A stretch of DNA of 30,955 nucleotides from Conidiobolus incongruus B7586. Lineage: Eukaryota; Entomophthoromycota; Entomophthoromycetes; Entomophthorales; Conidiobolaceae. The position numbers were made by a program, and so were the translations under genes. The DNA is taken from assembly GCA_000697335.1 (NCBI GenBank), contig JNEM01009140.1:1-30955 (forward strand), given 5' to 3'. Below, piece after piece: positions 10,819 through 21,571 of the stretch. Each line of letters begins with the position of its first letter. Positions within the stretch are counted from its first letter, which is position 1. The notes below the pieces were generated by a model. The model was not told where the DNA came from and did no database searches. It saw nothing but the letters and a program-made list of their open reading frames with translations.

Positions 10819-13395
10819 TTAGGCATATCTCAAGAAGAATTTCTTATTCAAACTAAGTTTCAAGCCTGAGATCTTGACCAATTTGGTGGCTTCATTATAT
10901 TCCATTTTAATATTGTCGACTTTAGCATCATTCAAGAGAATATCAATGTTACGCTTGTAGTTCAATTTGCCGACAATGGTAATGCTTTCAATGGTGCCGT
11001 TGACGTCATAACCGAAGTGTCCTTCGCTCTTGATGTAGCGGTGATTGGCGAAGAATTTAATGTCAGAGGATTTGCTGTTGAGAGAGACACCGTCGTCGAG
11101 ATGGAGTGTACCTTCAGCGGTTTCTTTTTCGTTGAGACCAATGATCAATTGGTAGTTGTTTTGTCTGGATTCGTGGATGGTGTAGCCTGGGGTTTGGGTG
11201 ACGATGATGTGGCCTCCGCGCAAGTGGAGAGGAACGTTGCCATCTAAGGGAGCAGAAAGTTCCTTGCGAGTGGGTCCTTTGATCATAGAGTGATCGTACC
11301 AGTCGTACCATAATCCCTTGGGGAAATAGGCCTTGACACTAGTGGCATTTTGTTCAACGACTGGGGATACTAATAGAGACTTACCAAGTAAGAATTGGTA
11401 TTCGATACCGCGAGTTTCCTTATCAGTAGGGAATTCAAAAGGAAGAGCAGTCCAAACAGGAGCTCCCTTACGATGGGCTTTGTTCATCAAGGTATCATAG
11501 AAGGGTAATAGAGAGTAACGAGTATCAAGAGCCTTCTTAGAAGCTTCAATGACAGATTTCCACATGTAGGGTTCTTGACTGATGTAGCCTTTGCCATTGT
11601 GATTTCTAGCAAATGGATAAAAACTGCCCAATTGCATCCATCTTAAGCACAATTCTTCAGTAACGTTGCCATTGAAACCACAGATATCAGCGCCAACCAT
11701 AGGAATACCAAAGAGTTGGAAGCTGAGGACACCAGGTATACTATAGCGGAGATAGTCCCATTCAGAGGCATTGTCACCTAACCAGTGAGCTACTTGGTTA
11801 CCACTGCCAGTGAAAGTAGATCTAGAAAGTAAGAAAGGACGCTTATTGGGGGCCTTTTCAAGCATAGCCTTGCGAGTCTGAATAGCTTCCATGTGACCGT
11901 ATAAGTTGTGGAGTTCGAATTCAGTCAATCCGTTGTAGTGCTTAGCTTGAGTGCTTACAGTCTTCATTGATAAATTGCCATAAAAGTTGTGAATAGCATA
12001 GTTGGGTTCGGGCCAGGTTTGAGGTACATCGGGCTTGTAGGTAGGGTCCAACCAGGGATAGGGGGGAATACCAGTTCTGTTAGTACCACAAGAACCAGCA
12101 CAGAAGGAAGCAGGTTCGTTCATATCAATCCATAAACCGTCAACATTGACCTGATCCATAAAAGCGTGGATTTCGTCAGACCACCACTTCTGAGTGCTGG
12201 GATGAGTCCAGTCAGGGAAAACAGAAAAACCGGGCCACACTTGACCAACGTAGGTAGTGTTGTCAGGATTTTTAAGGAATACGCCTAATTCCATACCCTT
12301 AGTGTAAGTGGAGTAGGTTTCATTACGAGAAATAGCAGGGTCAATAATCAAAACGTATTGCTGATGATTCTTATGCAAATCATTGACCAAAGCTTGGACC
12401 TTCTCAAGGGGGTAATTGACGGGATCAAGAGTGAAATCTTTGAACATGTCCATATATTCAATATCAGTCCACATAGCTTCCAATTTAAGACCATGTTCCT
12501 TATACTTGTCAACAACTTCTCTTACTTCTTCGATGTTCTTATAACCATAACGACATTGGTGAAAACCTAAAGACCAATAAGGAACTTCTGCAGGTCTTCC
12601 AAAGGTTGCAGTGTAGTCATCCAAAATCTCTTCATAGTCCTTGCCAACGAAAACAGATAAATCAATAACACCACCAAGCATATGGTATTGGACAGTATTG
12701 TCCTTAAGTATCATGTCCATACCATAGCTATTGAGCATATGAGCACCATTGGGATGGCCATCTTGGTATTCAATATAAAAAGGATGAGAACCATAGATAT
12801 TTTCTCTAACGGGATCACCAGCATCTCTAGCCCACATAGCTTGAGCCATGCTAGTTCTATTACGTTCAAAATTATCGACAACTTCACCAATACCATAGAT
12901 AGCACTATCTTTGTTCAAATTAGACACAAGATTGACATACTGGTCTTCAAAGATCAAAGGGTGGCCTCTGGTATCAAAAATAGTCTTCTTGGTATCTTTT
13001 CTAACGATCCAGAAGGCAAAAGGGTCCTTTTCATACTTGAATTCCACAAGATTGCGCAAGTTGTCGCCGTCAGGATACTTTTGATTCTCAGGGAACAACA
13101 ATTCCTTAGGCACTTGGAATCTCTTTTTCTCAACATCTTCAATCAAAACTCTGATTCTTCTCTTATCAAATTTCACTTCAAAATTGAGCTTCTCCAAATC
13201 CTTTCCATATTTGTTGCACCCGGGCTGAATCAAGTTGAGTTCACCGTGGATAGAGTAGTGATGATCGTGCAATTTATTCAACCTGTAACCCAAGCACTTA
13301 TCATTTCCAATGATTGTTGAATTATTCAATTGAGCTAAATAATTATTAGCAAATATTAAATTGGCAATAATATGCCAAGTTGTGAATTTAGCCAT
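10819..13395 (-). CDS. Secreted GH31 alpha-glucosidase
   Basis: This is an 858-residue intronless protein of glycoside hydrolase family 31, which releases alpha-linked glucose from the non-reducing end of maltose and related oligosaccharides. The N-terminus (HIIANLIFANNYLAQL, about 8-23) looks like a signal peptide, so the enzyme is probably secreted, periplasmic or vacuolar. An N-terminal beta-sandwich is followed by the (beta/alpha)8 barrel, which starts near PYWSLGFHQCRYGY. The nucleophile motif WIDMNEP puts the catalytic Asp at residue 424, and HWLGDN puts the acid/base Asp at 541. VGADICGF and FARNHNGKG are also family hallmarks. C-terminal beta domains end at LRYA. Several N-x-S/T sites (for example NNST, NRT, NAT) fit a glycosylated secreted protein. 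Length and motifs are complete and nothing looks damaged. Exact substrate preference (maltose, starch, trehalose-like or glycoprotein glycans) cannot be read from motifs alone. The absence of introns contrasts with NUP155. Confidence 0.95.
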   Translation of the reverse strand: MAKFTTWHIIANLIFANNYLAQLNNSTIIGNDKCLGYRLNKLHDHHYSIHGELNLIQPGCNKYGKDLEKLNFEVKFDKRRIRVLIEDVEKKRFQVPKELLFPENQKYPDGDNLRNLVEFKYEKDPFAFWIVRKDTKKTIFDTRGHPLIFEDQYVNLVSNLNKDSAIYGIGEVVDNFERNRTSMAQAMWARDAGDPVRENIYGSHPFYIEYQDGHPNGAHMLNSYGMDMILKDNTVQYHMLGGVIDLSVFVGKDYEEILDDYTATFGRPAEVPYWSLGFHQCRYGYKNIEEVREVVDKYKEHGLKLEAMWTDIEYMDMFKDFTLDPVNYPLEKVQALVNDLHKNHQQYVLIIDPAISRNETYSTYTKGMELGVFLKNPDNTTYVGQVWPGFSVFPDWTHPSTQKWWSDEIHAFMDQVNVDGLWIDMNEPASFCAGSCGTNRTGIPPYPWLDPTYKPDVPQTWPEPNYAIHNFYGNLSMKTVSTQAKHYNGLTEFELHNLYGHMEAIQTRKAMLEKAPNKRPFLLSRSTFTGSGNQVAHWLGDNASEWDYLRYSIPGVLSFQLFGIPMVGADICGFNGNVTEELCLRWMQLGSFYPFARNHNGKGYISQEPYMWKSVIEASKKALDTRYSLLPFYDTLMNKAHRKGAPVWTALPFEFPTDKETRGIEYQFLLGKSLLVSPVVEQNATSVKAYFPKGLWYDWYDHSMIKGPTRKELSAPLDGNVPLHLRGGHIIVTQTPGYTIHESRQNNYQLIIGLNEKETAEGTLHLDDGVSLNSKSSDIKFFANHRYIKSEGHFGYDVNGTIESITIVGKLNYKRNIDILLNDAKVDNIKMEYNEATKLVKISGLKLSLNKKFFLRYA

Positions 13396-13478
13396 ATTTT
13401 TTATGATTAAACTATAAAATTTGTATATTAATTTTCAAATTATTATAATTTATGAATATAATCGATATGAAGTACAGA

Positions 13479-13490
13479 TATTTATATATA
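13479..13490 (-). promoter_or_regulatory. Possible TATA box of the alpha-glucosidase gene
   Basis: The minus strand reads TATATATAAATA about 85-95 bp upstream of the alpha-glucosidase ATG, a sensible distance for a TATA box plus short leader. Similar strings are frequent by chance in this DNA. Confidence 0.3.
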
Positions 13491-13905
13491 TTATTGATGT
13501 AATTTTAATCTAATAGCATAATGCTCAATCAATGCGATTCAATTAGATATTGAAACTGTTGATAACGAGTTATTAGTGTGAATTTTAATTATTTTATCGT
13601 TTCACTTTGATGGAGCAGTTCAAATTTCATGAACTGATGGTGGACAGTTAAAGTATTCCTAATTATAATTTTTCAAATTAGGGGTTTATCAAACTGTATT
13701 AATAATGATATCAAGTTGTTGGTTGGTCAATTTGACTCCGATTTCCAAAAATCATAAGATCTCAAGTTTAATTAAGCCTAATTTATCCTATACCAATTCT
13801 CCACTCTACAGTTCCCTTAATGTTTTTAAAAATGACCGCCAAAATAAGATGAAAAATTTACAAATCGTTGCACTATCAGTAAATTAAGTTCCATATAAAA
13901 TTAGC

Positions 13906-13977
13906 ATTTAAATTAATTATAATAATTAGATTTAAATTAATTATAATAATTAGATTTGAATTAATTATATTCGTTAG
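13906..13977. repeat. Tandem repeat, three copies of a 24-bp unit
   Basis: Copies lie at 13906-13929, 13930-13953 and 13954-13977. The unit begins ATTTAAATTAATTATAATAA and ends TTAG. The first two copies are identical; the third differs at a few bases. It lies about 500 bp upstream of the alpha-glucosidase start. Confidence 0.85.
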
Positions 13978-15785
13978 AGTACTGATTAAAAGATTAAAAA
14001 TTTAGTAATATTAAATTAAATATGTATTATAAATATGAAAATTAAATATAATGACATATTACATCTTTCGTGTATGACTAATTGAACTTGATATTCATTT
14101 ATTTGATAATACAAGTAGATATTTCAATGCAATAGTTATATCGAATAGATAATAAATAGATAGAAATCATTACCAATTTATTAGGAACATATAAAATAAA
14201 TAGACGAGCCCATTGTAAGCTAAGAATCATAGAATATAATGGATTCAAAACTGATTATTTTGATAAATTGATTCAAAAGTATATTAAATCTTACAAAATT
14301 TCCCATTCTTCAATCCATTTCAAGAAATATCTTAAATTCTTAATAATATTTGTTAATTATATTGCATTATCTTTGATGAGAATTTTCAATTTTTGTAATG
14401 AATATAAATATAAATTTTTGAAAATTTTTATATGATTGTTTAATTATTTGGCGTTGAAATGGATTAATATTACCAAACATAGAATTTTGAGGTTATTTTG
14501 ATATTTATCTGATATAATATTGGTATTTAAATATAAAGATGTTATATATATTTCATTACAATAATATTGTTTACTAACATTTCTTGTAATTCAATGAAAC
14601 TAATTTCAAATAGGTAGAATTTATTAATATTAGGTGATTGTAAACAATATTATAAATTATTGAGCCATATTAATTAATGATGAATTGAACTAATAGATAA
14701 ATCATATTAAGAACTCAAGATCGATAGATAAATCATTAATCTATTTCAGAACTTTTGAAGTATTACCTTATGAATACTTTTGTTTTTTCTGTTATTGATT
14801 TTGGAAATTCTATTGAAATGGAAATTGAGAACAAAGTGTTAAATTTTGATTTATTTATAGAATTTAAGAAGTTTTGGTAAAATATAATTCGATTTATCTA
14901 ACATATGCTATTGTATATATTTTAGATATTCCCGAAAATAAATTTGAATAAAGTCAGATTTCATATTTTTGAGGAATTTTTACTAGAAATTTCTGCAAAA
15001 AGATTATATCTTATAAGATCGTTTATTATATTTGATGGGATTAGCTCCTACTTTAGCTCTTATTTTTGATGATAATAATGGAATGGATTTTTTGATTTTT
15101 ATAAAATACTGAGTAGATATATTTGATTGGTTATATATCAAGATGAAATACATTTTTCAAAATATATAATAATAATAATAAATTAATTAAATATATTTTA
15201 TTGATTAAATTATAAATATATTATTAATTAAATAATCAATGTGATATTAATAATATATATAATTTGTATTTTGCAAAAATTACTAGCGATGATAAATATG
15301 TTTATATTGTTATATAAACAAGCATAATATCATAAAGTAGTATAACTATAAATTAGAAATTATTGAGAAATCCATAATTAATGAATTCTATCGATATTAA
15401 TTTTATTCTTAATTTATCTCAAATATAACTGATATCTAAATATTTTATATTTTTATTAAATCAATAAAACAAATATTATTAAGAGCTTAAAATAATATGA
15501 ACAATAAAAAATAACTTAAATCAGCAAATATACCTGGAATAATTAATTTAAGCTTATAAAGGATTTTGGGTTTTTTATATTAAGAATATAAAAATATTAA
15601 ATTTATAAAAATCCAGTTAAAAATAAAAGAGATGATATTTCAAAATATAATAATTTTTAAGTTAAATCAAGACAATAATATTACTGAAAATTTTGAATAT
15701 TAAGAATATTATATGTTGAAAAATAATTAAAGATAATAATATATAAGTTATAAAAATAAATATATAAAATAAAATCAATGCCTTT

Positions 15786-15803
15786 TTATTATTATTATTA
15801 TTA
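15786..15803. repeat. (TTA)6 microsatellite
   Basis: Six perfect TTA units in the most AT-rich part of the window. Runs of the same length occur at 391-408 (AAT) and 29563-29580 (TAA). Confidence 0.8.
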
Positions 15804-17787
15804 ATTTTTTGTTATATTTTTAATAAACTTTTAAAAAGAAGTTTATTCTATTAAAAACTGAAGCTTTATATTTTACAAATTATTTAAATTTTTCAAAAAA
15901 AAATTTTTTATATAAGTTGAATTTTTAATTATTTAAAGCAATTATAATTATATAGGTTAGAATCTAATAAATATAGTAAATATGATAGTTATTTATAATT
16001 ATTTTTATTAGAAAATCTTTTAAAACTTTGCCTATATATATTTTACCATTATTATATAAAATAATAGGTATTTTTGAATTATATTGAAAATTTTAATTAA
16101 AAATATATTTATTTATATAAGATATATAATATTTATTATTCATTAATTTTCCCTCAAAAACTTAATAAAAGTAGTATATATCATTATAGTCAATTATAAT
16201 AATTAATATTTATTAATAAATAAAATACTTATTTATTATCATTTGTAATAAAAATTGTTTCAATATAATCTAATAATTTAATTTAAATTAAAATAAGGAA
16301 TTATATAAAAGATTTTATAATTCATCAATTATAATATTTTATGATAAAAATTTTAGTCTTTAGTTATACCTTAGTAAGTTTTTTTAGCTATAACTACTTT
16401 GGTTCTTTAAACTCTAGTTAAATTATAAAATATCAATTTTATTTTATTATTATTTAATATAAGTTTGGATTTTAATATATATAATATATTTATACTACTT
16501 ATATTCAAGTGCCTTAATAGTTTTTTAACTAAAACAAAAAGGTATCTTTTAATATATTTTTTTTACTATTTTAATAATAAAATAATAATAATTTAAATTA
16601 TTATATTAAATTTTAAATAAATTTTTAATTTCTTTGGTAACTAAAGTAATTTACTTAATAATAATTAGTTAATTTAAAAAAATATATTATTTTTATAAGC
16701 TAATTATATATTATAAATGATTTTAAAAGGCTTATGATTAAGTTTAATTCATACTAAAAAAATATTTGATGATTATTATCTCTTTTAATAGTTAATTTAA
16801 ACAGCGAATTATTAAAAGTTAATTTTTTGATGAAAAAATATACATCTATATATACAGTTTAAAACTATATATTTTGCTATTTATTATATATATATATCCT
16901 GAAACTAATAACATGTTTGAAAAACCAAAAATTAAAAAAATTTACTACTTTTCAATTGTGTGGTAATATTTAATAAATTAGAGGAATTTTAATATTTGGT
17001 ATTATTGATTTGATTTTAGGATAATATCCCTCATTAATTTAATGAATTATAATAACCAATTTTTACATTACCTTGAGAAAGTTTTGTCTCTTTTCATCAT
17101 TTTAACATCGAATAATTAATTAGTGTATTAATTATGGATGGTGTTTGTGATTTTAGTATTAAAAAATATTATTCTTACAATGCAGAATATATAATATTTG
17201 AATCAATTCAATGCTCTTATCGCAATGGATTATATATGATACATAGGGTAAATTCTTTCATATGTTTATATTCTAACTTGAAATAAATTTTCTATAGTAG
17301 AAATTTTTAGAATTAGGAGTAAAATCAAGTATTATAATTAAGTTTATTACAGTATTCATCTATTTTTAATTAAATGAGATTAAACGAAATAAAATCTGCG
17401 AGAACTATATGAAATAATATTTTATTATATTATGAATCGGTGTAATAAATAGCATTATTGTTTAGGAACTATAGTTGATTTTCATATTATTAGTAAAATT
17501 AAAATGGATTGAAAATGCACAATTGAATATAAATTTAAGTAACTGATGTATTGATTGGTTTATATAAGCTGTACGGTATTCTTTAATAAATCTATTAAAC
17601 CATAACTCCAAGCTCTCCTAAAGCAAGATTAACATATAAATAGAGGATTAAATAGCACATGTATCTCTAATATTCTCCCTAAATCATAACTTGAATTAAT
17701 CCAATTGGATTGATGTAATTGATGACGTTAGTTTTAATTTCATATTAATATTAGCAATTCAATAACGGTGGCTTTGGCTTATTTGTC

Positions 17788-17798
17788 TATATATAAGG
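17788..17798 (+). promoter_or_regulatory. TATA box of the small heat-shock gene
   Basis: TATATATAAGG lies 67 bp upstream of the ATG at 17865, a typical position. I looked for heat-shock elements (alternating GAA/TTC blocks) in the 300 bp upstream and found no clear set. A TGACGTTA word, similar to a CRE/ATF site, lies near 17721. Confidence 0.5.
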
Positions 17799-17864
17799 AA
17801 TCACTAAATCAATAAAAAGTATTGATTGATAAAAAATTAAAATAATTAAATAAAAAGAATTAAA

Positions 17865-18581
17865 ATGAGTCAAAATAAAGATTGGGCCCAAAACTTTACC
17901 AGCAACCCATTGAACTTTTTGCAAACTCCAGGTCAATTGAATAACCAATATATTCAATCCAACGCTTACCAGCAACCTGGTCAACAAATCAATCCCAATT
18001 ACACTCTCAATCCCCAGAACTACACTAACCCAGCCATTTTGAATCAATTTATCCCTCCTCCCCAGCCCAAGATCAACTGGAGTGAAGATAACGACCATCA
18101 TTATTTCAAGCTCGAACTTCCCCAATTTTCCGCTCAAGATATTCAAGTTAGCATTCTTGGTGAAAAGTTGACTATTCTTGCCTCCAAATCTAACAAACAA
18201 ACTCAAGTTAATAGTAAGTTGCACACTCCCGAAGCAACTCAAGCTGCTTCCACTTCTCCCTCCATCACCAGCACCGAAACTACCTCTGAATCCAGTCAAA
18301 CTGCTCCCGAAGCGTCTAAGAAATCTACTTCTCCATCTCCTCCCCCTTCCACCACTCCTCAAGGACAGTTAAACAACCTCAACCAACAGCAGACTCTGAC
18401 CGGTAATACCAGTCAGCCTTTACCCTTCCAATATGGATTCAGAATTCCCTCCCACCGTGTCTCTCTCCATGACATTCAAGCCACCTTTACCAAGGGTGTT
18501 CTAGAATTGAAATTCAACAAGATCCCAGTCGAACAGCAAGCTCAGCCTCGTTATATTCCCATCTTAACCAATAAGTTATAA
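17865..18581 (+). CDS. Small heat-shock protein (Hsp20) with split alpha-crystallin domain
   Basis: This 238-residue protein is an Hsp20-family chaperone that would hold unfolding proteins in a refoldable state in the cytosol. Residues 1-66 are a disordered N-terminal arm rich in Q, N and P. The alpha-crystallin domain begins near INWSEDNDHHYFKLELP (70-86) and DIQVSILGEKLTILASK (92-108). It resumes at FQYGFRIPSHRVSL (188-201) and ends with GVLELKFNKIP (211-221). A C-terminal IPI (231-233) is the I-x-I/V motif that docks between dimers to build oligomers. Between the two domain halves lies an insertion of about 75 residues (109-186), rich in S, T, P and Q. It falls in the loop where fungal Hsp20 proteins commonly carry insertions, but this one is long. 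The gene has no intron. A polyadenylation-like AATAAA follows at 18608-18613. The start is the first ATG in an A-rich context (AAAATGAG). Confidence 0.9.
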   Translation: MSQNKDWAQNFTSNPLNFLQTPGQLNNQYIQSNAYQQPGQQINPNYTLNPQNYTNPAILNQFIPPPQPKINWSEDNDHHYFKLELPQFSAQDIQVSILGEKLTILASKSNKQTQVNSKLHTPEATQAASTSPSITSTETTSESSQTAPEASKKSTSPSPPPSTTPQGQLNNLNQQQTLTGNTSQPLPFQYGFRIPSHRVSLHDIQATFTKGVLELKFNKIPVEQQAQPRYIPILTNKL

Positions 18582-18607
18582 TCGATATGCACAATCAATG
18601 ATATGGA

Positions 18608-18613
18608 AATAAA
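18608..18613 (+). terminator. Polyadenylation-signal-like AATAAA after the Hsp20 gene
   Basis: AATAAA lies about 27 bp after the stop codon. The word is frequent by chance in this DNA, so position is the only support. Confidence 0.35.
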
Positions 18614-20476
18614 ATAGGTAATTTATATACTAATTATAGTACTGTTGTATGTAAAGTTTAGTATAGTATTAGTTTTGAATTTTATTTGATAGTTTTATAG
18701 GGTTATATAGCGAACAGTTATTTCGAGTTTATTATCATTAATTATCTAATATTAATATTAATGATTCAAAGATAATTCGGATACTTACTCGAATCAACTA
18801 TTTTAACATAGTATATAGTAATTTATTCCAGTGTTGATTAACATATTACCTCATACTATAATTAATATTGATTCACTATTCCATTCGAGCAATCATATTA
18901 TTAGTTTCATATCTCGAATATCATAGTGTTAAATTAAACTCACAGTTAATAATTTAAGTTTTAAGTTTGAAGTTTTAAATTTAATATTTAAGAAATTATA
19001 TTATTTATGATATCGCGATTATTAGGTCACTGTTGATATAATATTTCAGAAATTAAATATTTTCAACTATGATATAAATATACCACAGTCACATATATAT
19101 TGGATAGTTTTTTATAAAGGGAGTAATTATAATATTGGTATTATATAAGATTAAACAATTTTCAATATTCAAATAATTTACAATATTTCAATTGTTTTCA
19201 TTTTTCATTATTTAAAAAATGAATATTATATATAAAAATTTTAATTGATTAATAATATAAAAAAGTATATTATTAACTAATTTCTTTAAAAAGGTTTCAA
19301 ACTTAATTCATTTTATTTAATATTTAGAGTTATTCAAACTTAAATAAAGGCTCATAAAATCAACTAATATTGAGTATCAATAATGATAATCAATTTTATC
19401 TATAATAAATAAATTGAATTTATAATGGTTTGAAGATATAAGTTTTTTATATCAATAGAACAAATACAAAAAATCTGTATTATGAATAAATAATAAACTA
19501 TGATAATAATTTTATTTTTAGCAATATAAATTGTTTTATATTTAATGAAATCTTAATCAATGATGATCAGGAAACAAACCGTATATAAAATATAACTGAA
19601 AACTCAATATATAATTAAAAATATTTTCTTTTCTGAATTATATTATTCTCGAATATGATTACATTTAAAAAATAGCATTATGATACTTATTCAATATTTA
19701 ATCATCTTATTCTAAAAATATTCGATTAAATCATATATTTATTGAAATTTCATATTTTTATAACTTTATTATTTGCACCCAAATCTTGACCAATATCAAT
19801 ATTTATTCAAAATTCTGATAATTATTAACAATTGAACCATATTTCGAATAAAATAATATAATGGAACCTTTAAATTGAGTGGATTTGACCAATATTAATA
19901 ATGTGAATGACATGATTATAAGTTGAGAGCCTTATTGACATAAATTCATCAGGAAAAATAGTATTTTTATCTTCAAATATTTTATTATAGATATGATAGC
20001 ATTTGTGACAATATTATATATTCGACTTCAATGTCAATAGTAATGGTAGTTAACTAATTTAATTTTATAGTAAAATCATATTAATAATATGCAAGGTATA
20101 ATATAATGATACAAAATATCATACATATATTTTAATATCAAAATTGTTTTTCCAAAAAACGTCATATTTCAAGCCACTTAAAATTTTTTAGTAATATACT
20201 TGTCAATTTTCAACTCAAAAAAATTAATTACAAAAATCTAAAAAAATTCTCAAAACTATAGATATGGGAATTTCCAAATATTGCAAGTTGGAATATACCA
20301 TTTCGTTAATCAGTAATAAAATATGTATTTAAAGTATAAAAAGTAATGGATTTAGTGTAATTTTTTTGATAGTATAAATGAGTTATTAATACAACTATGT
20401 TATGAAAATAAAGTTTGAATGACGAATATCGATTTAAATATTTTACGATACATCACTTAAAGTTATATAAAAAAAG

Positions 20477-20478
<2 letters not shown>

Positions 20479-20510
<32 letters not shown>
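20479..20510. repeat. (AT)16 microsatellite
   Basis: A perfect 32-bp AT dinucleotide run, the longest simple repeat noticed in the window. Such runs are usually length-variable between strains. Confidence 0.9.
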
Positions 20511-20514
<4 letters not shown>

Positions 20515-21132
20515 ATATCTATTTTATTCAAAATATAAAAAATTTTCAAAAATCTTTAAATTTTTAATTTTTTAACTAAAAAAACTTTTGTGACAGATAA
20601 AAGTCTATTACAATTAATTTATAAAAAATATATAACCTCTTGATTTTTTTTATTTTTATGATACAACTGATTTTCAACAGATATTAAGTATTTTTATACG
20701 TTACCATTTGATATAATATATGATGAAAATCATTATTCATATAAAAATTGTGATAATCAATTCTAAATATTTTGTTACCAATTAAAAATAATTTAGTATT
20801 TAATCCTTATAAAATTGTTACTTGTTAAATAAAAGCACATATATATAATCCTAGTAACTAATTATGTTATGAATTTAGTAATTATCTTAATTTCTCAACA
20901 CTATCAAAGAATATCAATATTTTAATATAAATATATTATTATTAATTGATTTTTATATCATTATTTATCACAAATCTAATCAAAATATTTAAGGAGTGTG
21001 TTAATACCAATTAAGCAGAATATATGTGATATTAAATCCAATTATTTCAAAATTCATTTTATAAACCAATCACTCTGAACCATGAAATTGATATGATGTA
21101 AGTTCGTATCCACACAAGTTTTTCACTCGCAA

Positions 21133-21333
21133 TTGACATATTGGGATTTGACAGATTTTTTAAAGACGTCACTGCTTTGTAATAATGAACTTATTAGATC
21201 GAATTATGGCGATTGTAATTGGTTGATTCAGAAATACTTATTAAGAGATATTGAGATTGACAACCTATTATTTAACCATGATCAGCTAAAAGAGGGTATA
21301 AATAGATTAGTAGTGTATCGATTATACATTTAA
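21133..21333 (+). pseudogene. F-box-like protein fragment
   Basis: An open frame of 66 codons has no ATG; only a TTG is available, which is not a normal eukaryotic start. Its amino acids are not what random AT-rich DNA gives: YWDLTDFLKTSLLCNNELIR, then DCNWLIQKYLLRD. This resembles the second half of an F-box (D-L-x-K-x-S-L-x-C-K, then a Trp a few residues later), followed by a stretch that ends at TAA. The frame extends upstream to a TGA near 21097 through CKFVSTQVFHSQ. The first half of an F-box (LPxEI) is not visible. Possible readings are a decayed F-box gene, an exon of a gene I cannot complete, or chance. It ends about 240 bp before the Egt1-like start. Confidence 0.3.
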
Positions 21334-21571
21334 CTTTCATTTTAATCAGTTGATATAAAATTCTGAATTAATCATTAATATAAAGTGAAGTTAGTTCAAT
21401 ATTATTTCAATTCATTTGATATTTAGATAAATAATTAAATATATTATATATTAATAAGTAAGTAATTAACTATATATTCAATATTATTGATTTGTTATCT
21501 TATCTTTTTTATAAATTACATGAATATTAATAATTAATAGCATCCACTTAGTTATCTAGTGCAGTCACAAG

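Larger units (their letters stand above)
13396..17864. other. Long AT-rich divergent intergenic region
   Basis: This is about 4.5 kb between two divergently transcribed genes (alpha-glucosidase left, small heat-shock protein right), so it holds both promoters. No gene is supported. A 60-codon frame at 13705-13887 starts with ATG but matches nothing I know. The part from about 15,400 to 16,900 is almost pure A and T, with (TTA)6 at 15786-15803. A 13-bp direct repeat occurs at 14693-14705 and 14724-14736, and a 12-bp palindrome ATCTTATAAGAT at 15008-15019. Confidence 0.5.
18582..21571. other. AT-rich intergenic region
   Basis: About 3 kb between the Hsp20 and Egt1-like genes, both on the plus strand. 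It is mostly low-complexity A/T sequence. It contains an (AT)16 run and, near its right end, the F-box-like fragment. Nothing else is supported. Confidence 0.5.

Noticed and set aside
12682-13320. Long plus-strand frame of 212 codons opposite the alpha-glucosidase
   Set aside because: It is the antisense shadow of a confidently identified GH31 coding sequence. Such long mirror frames arise from codon bias.
13705-13887. ATG-started frame of 60 codons upstream of the alpha-glucosidase gene
   Set aside because: It resembles no protein I know, has no splice or promoter support, and is within what chance allows in 4.5 kb of spacer.
14990-15120. Short coding-like words and the palindrome ATCTTATAAGAT
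   Set aside because: A 26-codon frame and one 12-bp palindrome made mainly of A and T are expected by chance in this much AT-rich sequence.
17787-18362. Minus-strand frame of 191 codons opposite the Hsp20 gene
   Set aside because: It mirrors the low-complexity insertion and N-terminal arm of Hsp20 and shows only repetitive Gly/Arg/Ser text.
13396-21571. Search for transposon or virus-like protein motifs in the long spacers
   Set aside because: I found no reverse transcriptase, integrase, transposase or capsid-like words and no terminal repeats, so no element is reported.
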